DNA from: an uncultured Acidimicrobiales bacterium
GTDB taxonomy: Bacteria; Actinomycetota; Acidimicrobiia; Acidimicrobiales; SZUA-35
DNA: 41,542 nucleotides
Assembly: GCA_937981915.1 (NCBI GenBank)
Contig: CALJMD010000073.1
Span: forward strand, 1-41,542
Direction: 5' to 3'
Shown here: piece by piece, positions 23,639-32,607 of the stretch
How the letters are laid out: every line of letters starts with the position of its first letter
How positions within the stretch are numbered: the first letter of the stretch is position 1
Program-made: the position numbers and the translations under genes
Notes under the pieces: generated by a model
Database searches by the model: none
What the model was told of the DNA's origin: nothing
What the model saw: only the letters and a program-made list of their open reading frames with translations

Positions 23639-25060
23639 TTAGTCTTCCGTCGGCAGCGGGACAGTCGTTCGCTTGATGTCCAAGCCGAGTTGCTGGAAGT
23701 TCTCGATCGGAGTGTTGTAGCCACGATCGAGGTGATGGGTGTCGGCAATGGTTGTGGTGCCCTCAGCGGCCGCGGCCGCCAGTACGTAGGCGAACCCTCC
23801 ACGAATGTCGGGGACCACAACTTCTTCGCCTTTCAGCGGGGTCTTGCCTCGAACAACAACTGAACACGGTGTTGGCGATCCAACGAAGCGGCCCTCGATC
23901 GATCCGAGTGGCGTGTTGTACGGCTGGATCTGCGCACCCATCTTGTTGAGTGCCGGCACGTACGTAAAGCGGTTCTCATACACGGTCTCATGCATGACCG
24001 ACAGGCCGTCACACTGGGTGAACAAGGCAACCATTGGTGATTGCCAGTCCGTCATAAAGCCCGGATGAGTGTCGGTTTCCACTGCGGCTGCCGTCAGGTG
24101 CTGAGCTCGGGCTGATACCGAATTCTCACCGATCTCGAAGACGGCACCCATACGGGAGAGCGTCGAGATTGCGGTCACCAAACGGTCCTGGCCGCAGCCG
24201 TGAACGGTTACCTGACCGCCGGTTATGAGGCCTGCTACCAGATAGGAGAAGGTCTCAATCCGGTCACCCTGAAGTCGCTGTTCGGCCCCGGCCAATTCGG
24301 GAACACCGTCGATTACATATCGGCGGTTGGGGTGCATCTCGATGTGCGCACCCATTCGTTGTAGGAACAACGCCAGTTCGATGACCTCAGGCTCTAGTGC
24401 TCCACCGTCGAGAACGGTTCGGCCCTCGGCCTTGACCGCCGACATGAGAACCGTCTCGGTGGCTCCAACTGAGGGGTAGGGGAGTTCGATGTGTGCGCCG
24501 CGTAGTCGGCCGGCCTTTGCCTCCAGGCCTTCACTCGTAACCTCGATTTCGGCTCCCATTTTGCGTAGGGCGTCGACGTGGAAGTTGACTGGCCGCGATC
24601 CGATGTCGTCGCCACCGACGAGTGGCACAAACGCTTCGCCGACAGAGTGGAGCAGCGGGCCGACCATGAGGATCGGAATTCGGTTCATGCCGCTGAAGGT
24701 CAACGGCACGCGGCTGCTGCTCAGGCTGCGGGCATCAACGGTTGCGTCTCCGTTTGTTCGCTCGATGGTGCAGCCGAGCGCTTCCAGCATTGACACGGTG
24801 ATGTCGACGTCACCGATGTCGGGGCAGTTGCGAATAACCGACGGTGTGTTGCCGAGCAGGGTGGCAACGAGATGTTTCGTAACGGCATTCTTGGAGCCTC
24901 GAACTGAAACATCGCCAACCAGAGGTCCTGCGGGTTCCACCACCCAAGCGGAGACGTCTCGAGTCTCGGGGGACGGATCAGCCGCGGCGGGGGAGCGATC
25001 GGATTCAGATGAGCTATCGGTGGGGTTCACGGAGATCCAATCTAGCGGCAGCGGTCGCAC
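23639..25060 (-). CDS. murA: UDP-N-acetylglucosamine 1-carboxyvinyltransferase
   Basis: First committed step of peptidoglycan synthesis: adds enolpyruvate to UDP-GlcNAc. EPSP-synthase fold with RGSKNAVTKHLVATLLG, the UDP-GlcNAc-binding RRYVIDG and the PYPSVGATE loop. The active-site loop reads GGDDIGSRPVNFH: the fosfomycin-target Cys is Asp (residue 151 from the upstream-most start), as in Mycobacterium tuberculosis MurA. The N-terminus is extended by a Ser/Pro/Asp-rich 37 residues relative to the family; a GTG start at 25030 (ten codons later) is possible. It converges with lgt (30 bp between stops). Confidence 0.93.
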   Translation of the reverse strand: MRPLPLDWISVNPTDSSSESDRSPAAADPSPETRDVSAWVVEPAGPLVGDVSVRGSKNAVTKHLVATLLGNTPSVIRNCPDIGDVDITVSMLEALGCTIERTNGDATVDARSLSSSRVPLTFSGMNRIPILMVGPLLHSVGEAFVPLVGGDDIGSRPVNFHVDALRKMGAEIEVTSEGLEAKAGRLRGAHIELPYPSVGATETVLMSAVKAEGRTVLDGGALEPEVIELALFLQRMGAHIEMHPNRRYVIDGVPELAGAEQRLQGDRIETFSYLVAGLITGGQVTVHGCGQDRLVTAISTLSRMGAVFEIGENSVSARAQHLTAAAVETDTHPGFMTDWQSPMVALFTQCDGLSVMHETVYENRFTYVPALNKMGAQIQPYNTPLGSIEGRFVGSPTPCSVVVRGKTPLKGEEVVVPDIRGGFAYVLAAAAAEGTTTIADTHHLDRGYNTPIENFQQLGLDIKRTTVPLPTED

Positions 25061-25166
25061 CGGGTGGGTCAGTGGTTTGTCTTGTTCCTCAGATCGGAGA
25101 ATCTTTATCCGGTGTTAAAGGTCGGGGCAACTGTTTCTGACCGTCGCGGTATTTGTGGCCGGATCT

Positions 25167-26003
25167 TTACGCCCGCTGACCGACCTCGGCCAGTACCGCG
25201 TCGTTGAACGGAGGCCAGGCGTGGGCCGCCCAAGGACCGAACGGTTCGTCGGTGAGCACCACACACCCGGCATCGACTGTGGGGTCAACCCAAAGGAATG
25301 TTCCTGACCTTCCGAAATGACCGAAGGTGTCTGGCGAATGGTTGGCGCCGGTCCAGTGCGGTGACTTGTTTCCGCGAATCTCAAAGCCGAGGCCCCACGG
25401 ATTTGGCTCCTGTCGACCGTAGCCGGGCAGAACACCGGGAATGTCCGGCAGGAATGCGGTGGCCGCCCGGTCCATTGTCTGTCGGCTGATGAGAGTCGGA
25501 CGGAGAAGTTCCGCCACGAACCGGGCGAGATCATCGACGGTGGAAGACGCTCCGTGCGCCGGCGATCCCTCCAGAGCAGTAGCCGTCATGCCCAATGGGT
25601 CGGCAACGGCCTCGTTGAGGTAGGTGGCGGCGGAGAGCCCGGTCGACTCTTCGAGCGTCAGGCCCAGCAGCTCAAATCCGAAATTGGAGTAAATTCGTCG
25701 ACGGCCCGGTGCAGCAAGGCTCACCGGCTTGTTGGCGTCCGTGGGCTTCTCCGGTGCCAATCCTGAACTGTGGGACAACAGGTGAGCGATGGTGACGCCG
25801 TCGGCACTGATCTGTCGGTCCAGGTGGAGGCTTCCTTCTTCTACCGCTACCAAGATTGCGTAGGCGAACAACGGCTTGGTTACCGAGGCGAGACCGAATC
25901 GATCGGAGGTCGGTCCGGCTGTTGACACCCCACCCTGAGCGTCGACAACGGCCACTGCTTTTTTGCCTGGATCCCACCGGGACAGTTGTTCAAAGGCCTT
26001 CAC
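25167..26003 (-). CDS. Serine hydrolase, beta-lactamase/DD-peptidase-related
   Basis: 278 residues from the GTG at 26003; a longer frame exists upstream but lacks family features. Class C-type catalytic residues are visible: SxxK as S40-V-T-K43, YxN as Y105-S-N107, and HFGRSG in the place of the KTG triad. LLSHSSGL and PLGMTAT are typical of the family. No signal peptide is seen, so it is probably cytoplasmic like EstB-type esterases. Real beta-lactamase activity is unlikely. It is divergent to the DEAD-box gene. Confidence 0.85.
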   Translation of the reverse strand: MKAFEQLSRWDPGKKAVAVVDAQGGVSTAGPTSDRFGLASVTKPLFAYAILVAVEEGSLHLDRQISADGVTIAHLLSHSSGLAPEKPTDANKPVSLAAPGRRRIYSNFGFELLGLTLEESTGLSAATYLNEAVADPLGMTATALEGSPAHGASSTVDDLARFVAELLRPTLISRQTMDRAATAFLPDIPGVLPGYGRQEPNPWGLGFEIRGNKSPHWTGANHSPDTFGHFGRSGTFLWVDPTVDAGCVVLTDEPFGPWAAHAWPPFNDAVLAEVGQRA

Positions 26004-26223
26004 GGGACCGAACCGTATCGCTGAAACCGGGGTCGACCATCGTTGTCGCCGGAGTTGTCGGTTATGCGATGTTTTGGTCTTCCATGGGAGAACACGGCTG
26101 CCGTGGCTAGGCTCGATGTGACCGAGAGCGCTAAAACGGCGCCCGGTTGCCGACTGGACATATGTGCTCGTGGTTGATCTAGACCACAGCGATGTCCCCC
26201 CACTCACACCTGTTACGCATTTA

Positions 26224-27384
26224 ATGACGAACTCTTTCGCTGATCTGGGCGTAGACCCTGACCTGGTATCCATTCTGGCAAACGGTGGAATCAACGACGC
26301 CTTCCCCATCCAGGCACTGACCATCGCCGACGCGCTGGCGGGTCGTGACGTGTGTGGCAAGGCCAAGACTGGTTCCGGCAAGACGCTGGCGTTCGGTATC
26401 CCGACCGTGCAGAGCCTGGCCGAAGGGGACAGGGGCAAGGTGCGAGGACTGATTCTCGTACCGACCCGAGAACTGGCAAATCAGGTGCTCAAAGAGCTTG
26501 AGCCAATGGCCAAGGCTAAATCGTTGAGCGCTCTCGCCATTTACGGCGGCGCCGACATGGACAAGCAGATCAATCGCCTGAAGAAAGGTGTTGAGCTGAT
26601 CGTTGCCACGCCTGGGCGGATGATCGACCTGCTTGAACGTAAAGCGGTTTCGGTCAGCTCGGTTCGATACGTGGTGATCGACGAAGCCGACCGAATGGCC
26701 GACATGGGATTCCTGCCACAGGTCGAGTGGATTCTGCGGCGAATCGAAGGCGACCATCAAACGCTGCTGTTCTCCGCCACGCTCGATGGTGCCGTTGACT
26801 CGCTGGTAAGTCGTTTCCAAACCGATCCGGTACGACACGAAGTCGAAGCCGCTGAGGTGACCGTCGAAGAGATGGGCCACCGTTTCGTGACTGTTCACGA
26901 CATGGATCGCAACAAAGTGGTGGCAGCCATCGTGAATGCGTCCGGCCGCACGATGGTGTTTTGTAACACCAAGCGAGCCTGTGACCGTCTCGCCGCTGAC
27001 CTGCGCACGCTTAACGTCGCCGCCGAGCCAATTCATGGCGACCTGCGGCAGCGGTACCGCGAGAAGGCACTAAGTCGCTTCGCTGACGGAGACCTTCAGG
27101 TTCTGGTCGCTACCGATGTGGCCGCCCGTGGCATCCATGTCGACGATGTCGACGTGGTTGTTCACTACGATCCGCCGGACGATCATAAAACGTATCTTCA
27201 CCGCTCTGGTCGAACCGCTCGTGCCGGTGGTACCGGACTGGCGGTAACGCTTGTTCTCTGGAATCAGGAACTGGACGTCAAGCGTTTGCAGAAACGTTTG
27301 GCTCTTGACATTCCGATCGTTGAGATGTTCTCCAACGATGAACGCCTGCAGGACCTGGCCACGTGGGATCCGTCGAGCGAATAG
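26224..27384 (+). CDS. DEAD-box RNA helicase
   Basis: ATP-dependent RNA unwinding for RNA turnover or ribosome assembly. 386 residues from the ATG at 26224. Motifs in order: Q-motif region (FPIQALTIADALAGRDV), I AKTGSGKT, Ia PTRELANQV, Ib TPGRMIDLL, II DEAD (VIDEADRMADMGF), III SAT, then the C-domain with VFCNTKRAC, ATDVAARGIHVDDV and HRSGRTARAG. There is no C-terminal RNA-binding extension, so it is a compact RhlE/DbpA-like form. No ribosome-binding site is apparent. Its 3' end overlaps the methyltransferase start by 22 nt. Confidence 0.93.
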   Translation: MTNSFADLGVDPDLVSILANGGINDAFPIQALTIADALAGRDVCGKAKTGSGKTLAFGIPTVQSLAEGDRGKVRGLILVPTRELANQVLKELEPMAKAKSLSALAIYGGADMDKQINRLKKGVELIVATPGRMIDLLERKAVSVSSVRYVVIDEADRMADMGFLPQVEWILRRIEGDHQTLLFSATLDGAVDSLVSRFQTDPVRHEVEAAEVTVEEMGHRFVTVHDMDRNKVVAAIVNASGRTMVFCNTKRACDRLAADLRTLNVAAEPIHGDLRQRYREKALSRFADGDLQVLVATDVAARGIHVDDVDVVVHYDPPDDHKTYLHRSGRTARAGGTGLAVTLVLWNQELDVKRLQKRLALDIPIVEMFSNDERLQDLATWDPSSE

Positions 27385-29216
27385 TCGCTCGATCAAAACA
27401 GGGTCGTCGCTGGGCCAAAACCATCGCGGACCGACTCGATGCGCCAACGGCGACGGTGGCGGCTCGAATCGGGCGAGAGGTCGGACTCTCACAGTCTGAG
27501 ATTGATCGTGTTGTCGGTCAGTATGTAAGCGCCGCTCAATTCGATCAACTTGACGTTATTGGTGCTCCTCAGGACGGATGGAGCGACCCCTGGCTGGTCG
27601 GCGAGGTCTATGAATACGCCGTGTCGGGGCGAGAGCGCCAGCGACGCGGCGCCTGGTATACGCCGCGTGATGTGGCTCGACGGCTGGTTTGGCTGTCTCA
27701 CGAGACGACCGATGTGCCGTTGCACACTGTTGACCCCTGCTGTGGTGGTGGCGGCTTTTTACTGGCCGCAGCAGAGCGCCTAGCTGAACGTTGCCCGCCG
27801 TCTGAGGTTCTCCGTATGCTCGGCGGCCACGACATAGACGTCGGGGCGGTGGCGGCGACGCGAACCAGCCTTGTTTTGTGGGCGGCGGGGGAGGGAGTGT
27901 CAACCAGCGTTGCCGTTGGGTTGACCGCTGAGAAGGTGACGGTTGCAGATTCCCTCACCGATGAAGACACCGCATGGCCGCCTCGACGGTGCGTGGTGGG
28001 AAACCCGCCGTTCGCCTCTCCGCTCAAGCTTGGAACCGTTGCACCCAACGCCGAGGCCTACCGCAATCGTCATGCCGATGAACTTGGGCCGTACGCCGAT
28101 CTGGCATCGTTGCACCTCCACCACGCAGTGATGACGTCTGGCCCCGGATCGGTGGTTGCGCTTGTCCAACCGCAGTCGATTCTGGCCGGGCGTGACGGCC
28201 GAGGGCTGCGAGAGATGATTGAGCGAAAAGCGACGCTGGCCGCGCTGTGGGTGACACGACGGGCGGTCTTTGATGCAGGTACCCGGGTGTGCGCCCCGGT
28301 ACTGGAAATCGATGGTGAGACGACGGAAACGGTCTTGCTGGCGGCCGATGGGGGAGATGCCGCCTACCCGGTTGCCGCTAGTCGCGACATGTCATCGCGA
28401 AGATCTGGCGGCAATGGCGAGGACGCGAGCCGGCAGGTTCAGCGTCAGTGGTCGGAACTGGCTGCAGTTGCTCTCGGAGCGCCTGAAGTGCCGACCGGAC
28501 TTCGGGTGCCGACTGCCACAATCGGCTCGATAGCCAACGCGACGGCCGGCTTCCGTGACGAGTACTACGGTCTGGCCAGCGCAGCTCAAGAAGGGCCCGA
28601 CGCCGGCGACCTCCTCAAACTCTTGACGGTCGGCTCAGTCGAACCACTGGTAACCACTTGGGGAGTCGATCAACTACGGCTGGCCGGCCAACATTGGGAC
28701 CGCCCAGTGGTCGCCCTCGACGATCTCGATCCCAAGGTTCGACGCTGGACCGAAAGTCAGCTGCAGCCGAAGATCGTGCTGGCGACGCAGTCGAAGATCC
28801 TGGAACCGGTCATTGACGCTGACGGCGACCTGATTCCGCTGACCCCGCTGGTATCGGTACTGGCAGACGTTGACGATCTCCCGTTGTTGGCCGCTGTTTT
28901 GCTCTCGCCCCCGATCGTCGCATTGGCGTGGCAACAGACATTTGGCACGGCGATGTCGGTCGATGCGGTGAAGCTGGCCGCCCGTGACGTGTTGGCTCTT
29001 CCCCTTCCGTCGAATCGTCGACTCTGGGAAAAGGCTGCGACCCTGTTGACTCGTGATGAGCTGACTCGAGTCGAGGGCAACGTCGGCGCCGGCTGGGCAT
29101 TGGCCCTTGAGGTGGGAGGTTTGATGACTCGGGCCTATGGGGCGGAGTCGGACGTATTCGACTGGTGGTGTGGGCGGGCAAAGGCCTCGTGGCGAGCTGG
29201 CGTGGAGCCTGTGTAG
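27363..29216 (+). CDS. N6-adenine DNA methyltransferase, orphan
   Basis: 617 residues from a GTG inside the helicase gene's end. After an N-terminal helical region (1-90) come motif X GAWYTPRDVARRL (97-110), motif I DPCCGGGGFL (124-133), motif II region GHDIDVGAVAA (155-165) and motif IV NPPF (214-217). This is the gamma-type order seen in HsdM and type IIG enzymes. The C-terminal half (about 370-600) fits a target-recognition region with paired alternating segments (e.g. LRVPTATIGSIANAT, LALPLPSNRRLWEKA). No endonuclease domain or neighbouring nuclease/specificity gene is visible. It may be an orphan regulatory methyltransferase or a type IIG remnant; which is inference. Confidence 0.85.
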   Translation: MGSVERIVARSKQGRRWAKTIADRLDAPTATVAARIGREVGLSQSEIDRVVGQYVSAAQFDQLDVIGAPQDGWSDPWLVGEVYEYAVSGRERQRRGAWYTPRDVARRLVWLSHETTDVPLHTVDPCCGGGGFLLAAAERLAERCPPSEVLRMLGGHDIDVGAVAATRTSLVLWAAGEGVSTSVAVGLTAEKVTVADSLTDEDTAWPPRRCVVGNPPFASPLKLGTVAPNAEAYRNRHADELGPYADLASLHLHHAVMTSGPGSVVALVQPQSILAGRDGRGLREMIERKATLAALWVTRRAVFDAGTRVCAPVLEIDGETTETVLLAADGGDAAYPVAASRDMSSRRSGGNGEDASRQVQRQWSELAAVALGAPEVPTGLRVPTATIGSIANATAGFRDEYYGLASAAQEGPDAGDLLKLLTVGSVEPLVTTWGVDQLRLAGQHWDRPVVALDDLDPKVRRWTESQLQPKIVLATQSKILEPVIDADGDLIPLTPLVSVLADVDDLPLLAAVLLSPPIVALAWQQTFGTAMSVDAVKLAARDVLALPLPSNRRLWEKAATLLTRDELTRVEGNVGAGWALALEVGGLMTRAYGAESDVFDWWCGRAKASWRAGVEPV

Positions 29217-29284
29217 CCGGTCCGGCCGAGTGCCGTCGACGTATTCAGAGTCGTGCGTCGGCTCGGCCCGACTAAGCTTGGAAT

Positions 29285-30484
29285 GTGCGTCATCTACAAC
29301 GCCCGACGCAAACGCCGTCCGATATACCCGCCACCGGTGCTTGGCGCCCCGGTGATCCGGTCGCCGATCGACTGTTCGTGCGAACATGCGACGTGACGAG
29401 GCACTTCGCGCTTGAAGGCGGCGGTGTGCTTTCCGAAATCGATGTGGCATTCGAGACGTGGGGCGAACTCGATCCCGATGCCGGAAACGCCGTCTTGCTG
29501 TGCCATGCATTGACTGGTGACGCCCATGCTGCTGGCTCGCTTAGCCCCGGCCAGCCGACTGACGGCTGGTGGAACGATCTAATTGGACCCGGAAAGGCGT
29601 TGGACACCGACAAGTACTTTGTGGTGTGCGCAAACGTTCTTGGTGGCTGTCAGGGAACGACGGGCCCGGCGAGTCCTCACCCGGATGATGGCTTGCCGTA
29701 CGGATCACGGTTTCCAGTGGTGTCGATCCGAGACATGGTTCGGACGCAAGCGTGCGTTGCCGACCACTTGGGAATCGACCGATGGTTGTCGGTTGTCGGC
29801 GGTTCGATGGGTGGGATGCAAGTGCTCGAATGGGCCGTCATGTACCCCGAACGGGTGCAGTCATTCGCATCGATTGCTTCGACGTCCGAAGCGAGCCCGA
29901 TGCAGATTGGTTGGTCCGAGGTCGGGCGACTGGCTATCACGTTGGATCCAAAGTGGAACGGTGGGGATTACTACGGGGCTGCCGACGGCGACGGCCCGCA
30001 CGAAGGTCTAATGCTGGCGAGACGAATCGCTCAAATCCACTACCGCAGCGATCAGTCGATGTCGGATCGCTTCGGTCGGGCCACGCTCGATCGAATGGAC
30101 TCGTTTCGTATGTGGGACCGGTTTCAAGTGGAGAGCTACCTGGACCACCACGGTCAGAAACTCGCTCGCCGATTCGACGCAAACAGCTACCTGATCTTGA
30201 ACAAGGCAATGGATCTGCATGATGTGGGCCGAGGCCGCGGCGGGACGGTGCCTGCACTGTCGAGGATTCGAAGCGAGGGTTTGGTGGTGACCGTCGACAG
30301 CGATCAGACGTACCATCCGAGGCAGCAGAACGAACTTTGTCGTGACCTCGATGCTGCCGGAGTGCCGTTTGACTACGCCGAGATCAACTCCGATCATGGG
30401 CACGATGGTTTTCTGATGGAGTTCGATCAGCTCGATCCGATGCTGGGCCAGTTCTTGGAGGATCAGTTCAAGGGCGACGACTAG
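29285..30484 (+). CDS. metX: Homoserine O-acyltransferase (MetX family)
   Basis: Acylates homoserine for methionine synthesis. 399 residues, GTG start about 7 nt after TAAGCT, consistent with a leaderless transcript. Alpha/beta hydrolase elements: nucleophile Ser174 in GGSMGG, NVLGGCQGTTGPASP, Asp in VTVDSDQTYHP and His in INSDHGHDGFL. The family includes both homoserine acetyl- and succinyl-transferases; the sequence cannot separate these with certainty here. No metY/cysteine partner is adjacent. It is 68 bp downstream of the methyltransferase and 21 bp ahead of the Fpg-like gene. Confidence 0.92.
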   Translation: MRHLQRPTQTPSDIPATGAWRPGDPVADRLFVRTCDVTRHFALEGGGVLSEIDVAFETWGELDPDAGNAVLLCHALTGDAHAAGSLSPGQPTDGWWNDLIGPGKALDTDKYFVVCANVLGGCQGTTGPASPHPDDGLPYGSRFPVVSIRDMVRTQACVADHLGIDRWLSVVGGSMGGMQVLEWAVMYPERVQSFASIASTSEASPMQIGWSEVGRLAITLDPKWNGGDYYGAADGDGPHEGLMLARRIAQIHYRSDQSMSDRFGRATLDRMDSFRMWDRFQVESYLDHHGQKLARRFDANSYLILNKAMDLHDVGRGRGGTVPALSRIRSEGLVVTVDSDQTYHPRQQNELCRDLDAAGVPFDYAEINSDHGHDGFLMEFDQLDPMLGQFLEDQFKGDD

Positions 30485-30505
30485 GTTCGGGAACGGCGAC
30501 TGTTC

Positions 30506-31288
30506 ATGCCCGAGGGTGTCGAAGTAGAGATGTATCGGCAGTTGGCCGAGAAAGCGGTTGGTGCTGAAGTGGCGTCAATAGACGCCGACGACTCCTGGTT
30601 CCTGAAAGGCGAAACGACGCCAGACGAACTACAGGCCGCACTGCTGGGGGAGCAGATCACGGGGACCCGTCGAATCGGCAAATTGATGCTGCTCGACTTC
30701 TCGTCCGGGCATCGACTCGGTGTTCGGTTCGGGATGACCGGACGACTTCTTGTCGGCGACGAGGCTGCGATCGAGCATCTCGAGTACTCCTCCAAACGAA
30801 ACGACCCGGCCTGGGACCGTTTCGGCCTGGGCTTTGTTGATGGTCGTGACCTTGTGGTCAGAGATCCTCGTCGACTTGGAGGCGTTGAATTGGATCCCGA
30901 CGAAGGGCGTCTCGGCCATGATGTCTTCTCCGTAACGCTGGGACAGCTTCGGTCCGACGTTCTAGTCGGTTCGGTTGCCATCAAGGCCAGACTGTTGGAT
31001 CAGCACCGATTGGCCGGAGTCGGGAACCTCATTGCAGACGAGACGCTGTGGCGGGCCGGTCTCGACCCGGCTCGACCTGCCGGTGCGCTGTCCGATGACG
31101 AGAGCCGCCGCCTCCAGCGTCGGCTTCGCAGTGTGGTCAAACAGTTCTTGGCCAACGGCGGTTCTCACACCGGGCGGCTGCAGTCGGAGCGCCATCGAGA
31201 TGGCCGGTGCCCTGATGACGGCGCAGAACTTGATAGACGAACCATCGGCGGTCGCACCACGTACTCGTGCCCCATGCACCAGAGGTAA
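30506..31288 (+). CDS. Fpg/Nei family DNA glycosylase with variant zinc-finger
   Basis: 260 residues. The N-terminus MPEGVEVEMYRQLAE gives the catalytic Pro and Glu after Met removal. The core has VRFGMTGRLLVGDE, VRDPRRLGGVEL and the helix-two-turn-helix HRLAGVGNLIADETLWRAGLDP. The C-terminal finger is C-P-D-D-G...GRTTYSCPMHQR: two Cys of the usual C4 set are replaced by Asp and His, so metal binding may be altered. It removes damaged bases (oxidised purines or pyrimidines) in base-excision repair. It sits 21 bp after metX and may be co-transcribed with it. Confidence 0.9.
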   Translation: MPEGVEVEMYRQLAEKAVGAEVASIDADDSWFLKGETTPDELQAALLGEQITGTRRIGKLMLLDFSSGHRLGVRFGMTGRLLVGDEAAIEHLEYSSKRNDPAWDRFGLGFVDGRDLVVRDPRRLGGVELDPDEGRLGHDVFSVTLGQLRSDVLVGSVAIKARLLDQHRLAGVGNLIADETLWRAGLDPARPAGALSDDESRRLQRRLRSVVKQFLANGGSHTGRLQSERHRDGRCPDDGAELDRRTIGGRTTYSCPMHQR

Positions 31289-31388
31289 CGCCGAGCGGTG
31301 GGTGGCAGTGCTAGCGCTGGTATGAGCAAGAATCAACAGGTAAACCAAGCCTCGATTGAAGCTTCCGCCGTCCTGCTAGCTTGGTGGT

Positions 31389-32111
31389 GTGGAGCTGTTG
31401 GTTGCCGCCGCCAACGACCAGTCCGGCCAAGCCGTTCGATTGATCGTCATTCTTCTGTTGGTCGTAGCAGGAGGTCTGACGGTCCTGACCATCTGGTATT
31501 GGCGATTCACTGATCCCCGTCGCCACACTTCTTTGTCTGCAGAGTCTGTTGTCAGCGAGTCGGTAGCTCACGACGGTTTGCCGGTGGCTGACGCGCCGCC
31601 TGTAGCCGAGGTTGCCTACGTCCCAGCCGTAACCGGTCAGATGCCTGTTGTCACGCTGACCGATCAGCCGGGAGGATCTCCTGTGATCTCGGTCGGCAGC
31701 GATTCGACCGATGGCGAGTTGGCTGGCAGCGGTCTGATCGAGAGCGCTTCGACGGATAGGGCATCGAGGGACATGGTTCCGCCACCGCAACGGCCGGACA
31801 AGCAGCCAACTCTGCCACTTCCCCAGGAGTCCGAGCCCGAGCACGAGCCCGATTCCGAATTCGAATTCGAGTTCGATTCTGAAAGAGAAGTACATCAAGT
31901 GGTGTCGGATTCGGTGCTCGATGATGCTGTCAAGACCGGCGAGATCAACCTGACCGATTCTCAGTGGGATCAGTTGGCGGAGGCCGTCTTGGGGGCGATC
32001 GGCTGGGACGAACCGAATCCGCCTGATGAGGAGTCAGCGGCGTCGTCCGATGCTCCTGTTGCGAAGTTGGCAACACCAGATCCGGTGCACTCTGTCGGTG
32101 TCGTGGATTAG
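31389..32111 (+). CDS. Single-pass membrane protein with long acidic tail, hypothetical
   Basis: 240 residues from a GTG. Residues about 13-35 (QAVRLIVILLLVVAGGLTVLTIWYW) form a TM helix followed by the basic RFTDPRRH. The rest is Ser/Pro/Asp/Glu-rich, with a highly acidic run of alternating Phe and Glu around 155-170 (EFEFEFDSERE). Near the C-terminus a less disordered helical segment (NLTDSQWDQLAEAVLGAIGW) appears. No family was recognised. A perfect 7-bp inverted repeat (ACCAAGC / GCTTGGT) lies just upstream. It is followed 9 bp later by the 75-residue gene, so they are probably co-transcribed. Confidence 0.65.
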   Translation: MELLVAAANDQSGQAVRLIVILLLVVAGGLTVLTIWYWRFTDPRRHTSLSAESVVSESVAHDGLPVADAPPVAEVAYVPAVTGQMPVVTLTDQPGGSPVISVGSDSTDGELAGSGLIESASTDRASRDMVPPPQRPDKQPTLPLPQESEPEHEPDSEFEFEFDSEREVHQVVSDSVLDDAVKTGEINLTDSQWDQLAEAVLGAIGWDEPNPPDEESAASSDAPVAKLATPDPVHSVGVVD

Positions 32112-32120
32112 GATCGAGGG

Positions 32121-32348
32121 ATGGGCAACAGCTTCAATCCCGACGAAATGATCGCCAGATTTCGCGAGCGGGCGACAGCGGTCAAAAAGCGGAATCTCCC
32201 TCCAGTTGGCGGCGATGAGCGGCAAATGTTCATCAAGCAAGCTGAGGAGGACTTCCGTGACTTCGCCATGCTGGCCGATGCCTCAGCCACCTGGGAAGAT
32301 GAGGGAATTCTGGTCCTCCGCATAGATCTTCGTCCACCGTCGGAGTAG
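32121..32348 (+). CDS. Small conserved-looking hypothetical protein
   Basis: 75 residues, ATG preceded by GATCGAGGG. The sequence is compact and globular in composition: basic N-terminal helix (PDEMIARFRERATAVKKRN), acidic middle helix (IKQAEEDFRDFAMLADAS) and a strand-like end (GILVLRIDLRP). It has no signal peptide. The 9-bp gap from the upstream membrane-protein gene suggests an operon. Function unknown. Confidence 0.65.
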   Translation: MGNSFNPDEMIARFRERATAVKKRNLPPVGGDERQMFIKQAEEDFRDFAMLADASATWEDEGILVLRIDLRPPSE

Positions 32349-32459
32349 CCGGTCCAGTCGAGATCGATCGGCCCGTTCATTGGCGGCACCAGTTCCGCAC
32401 GCATTGTTATTTGGGTGAGATCTGGACTGATTGTCGTCGTCGCAACCCTCAGCGTCGGG

Positions 32460-32465
32460 TATAGT
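32460..32465 (+). promoter_or_regulatory. Possible -10 element of the tRNA-Gly promoter
   Basis: TATAGT with the preceding GGG-T extended context, 12 bp upstream of the tRNA-Gly gene. No clear -35 at the expected distance. Confidence 0.4.
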
Positions 32466-32477
32466 AAACAGCCACAT

Positions 32478-32550
32478 GCGGACGTAGCTCAGCTGGTAGA
32501 GCATCACCTTGCCAAGGTGAGGGTCGCGGGTTCAAATCTCGTCGTCCGCT
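32478..32550 (+). tRNA. tRNA-Gly (GCC)
   Basis: A full cloverleaf can be drawn: acceptor GCGGACG / CGTCCGC, D-stem GCTC/GAGC, anticodon arm TCACC-TTGCCAA-GGTGA with anticodon GCC, T-arm GCGGG-TTCAAAT-CTCGT. No encoded CCA. Confidence 0.95.
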
Positions 32551-32560
32551 CGCAAAGTAG

Positions 32561-32587
32561 ACCAGGGCCCCCTTATGGGGGCTTGGT
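32561..32587 (+). terminator. Hairpin after tRNA-Gly
   Basis: Stem GCCCCC / GGGGGC around loop TTAT (32567-32582), extended by ACCA/TGGT outside with small bulges. There is little T-tract. It probably ends or processes the tRNA-Gly transcript and lies just before the lipoprotein gene. Confidence 0.55.
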
Positions 32588-32607
32588 CGCGAGGTTGGGC
32601 TTACGGC

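Noticed and set aside
27363-29216. Complete restriction-modification system
   Set aside because: Only the methyltransferase is visible; neighbours are a helicase and metX, and no nuclease or specificity gene is present.
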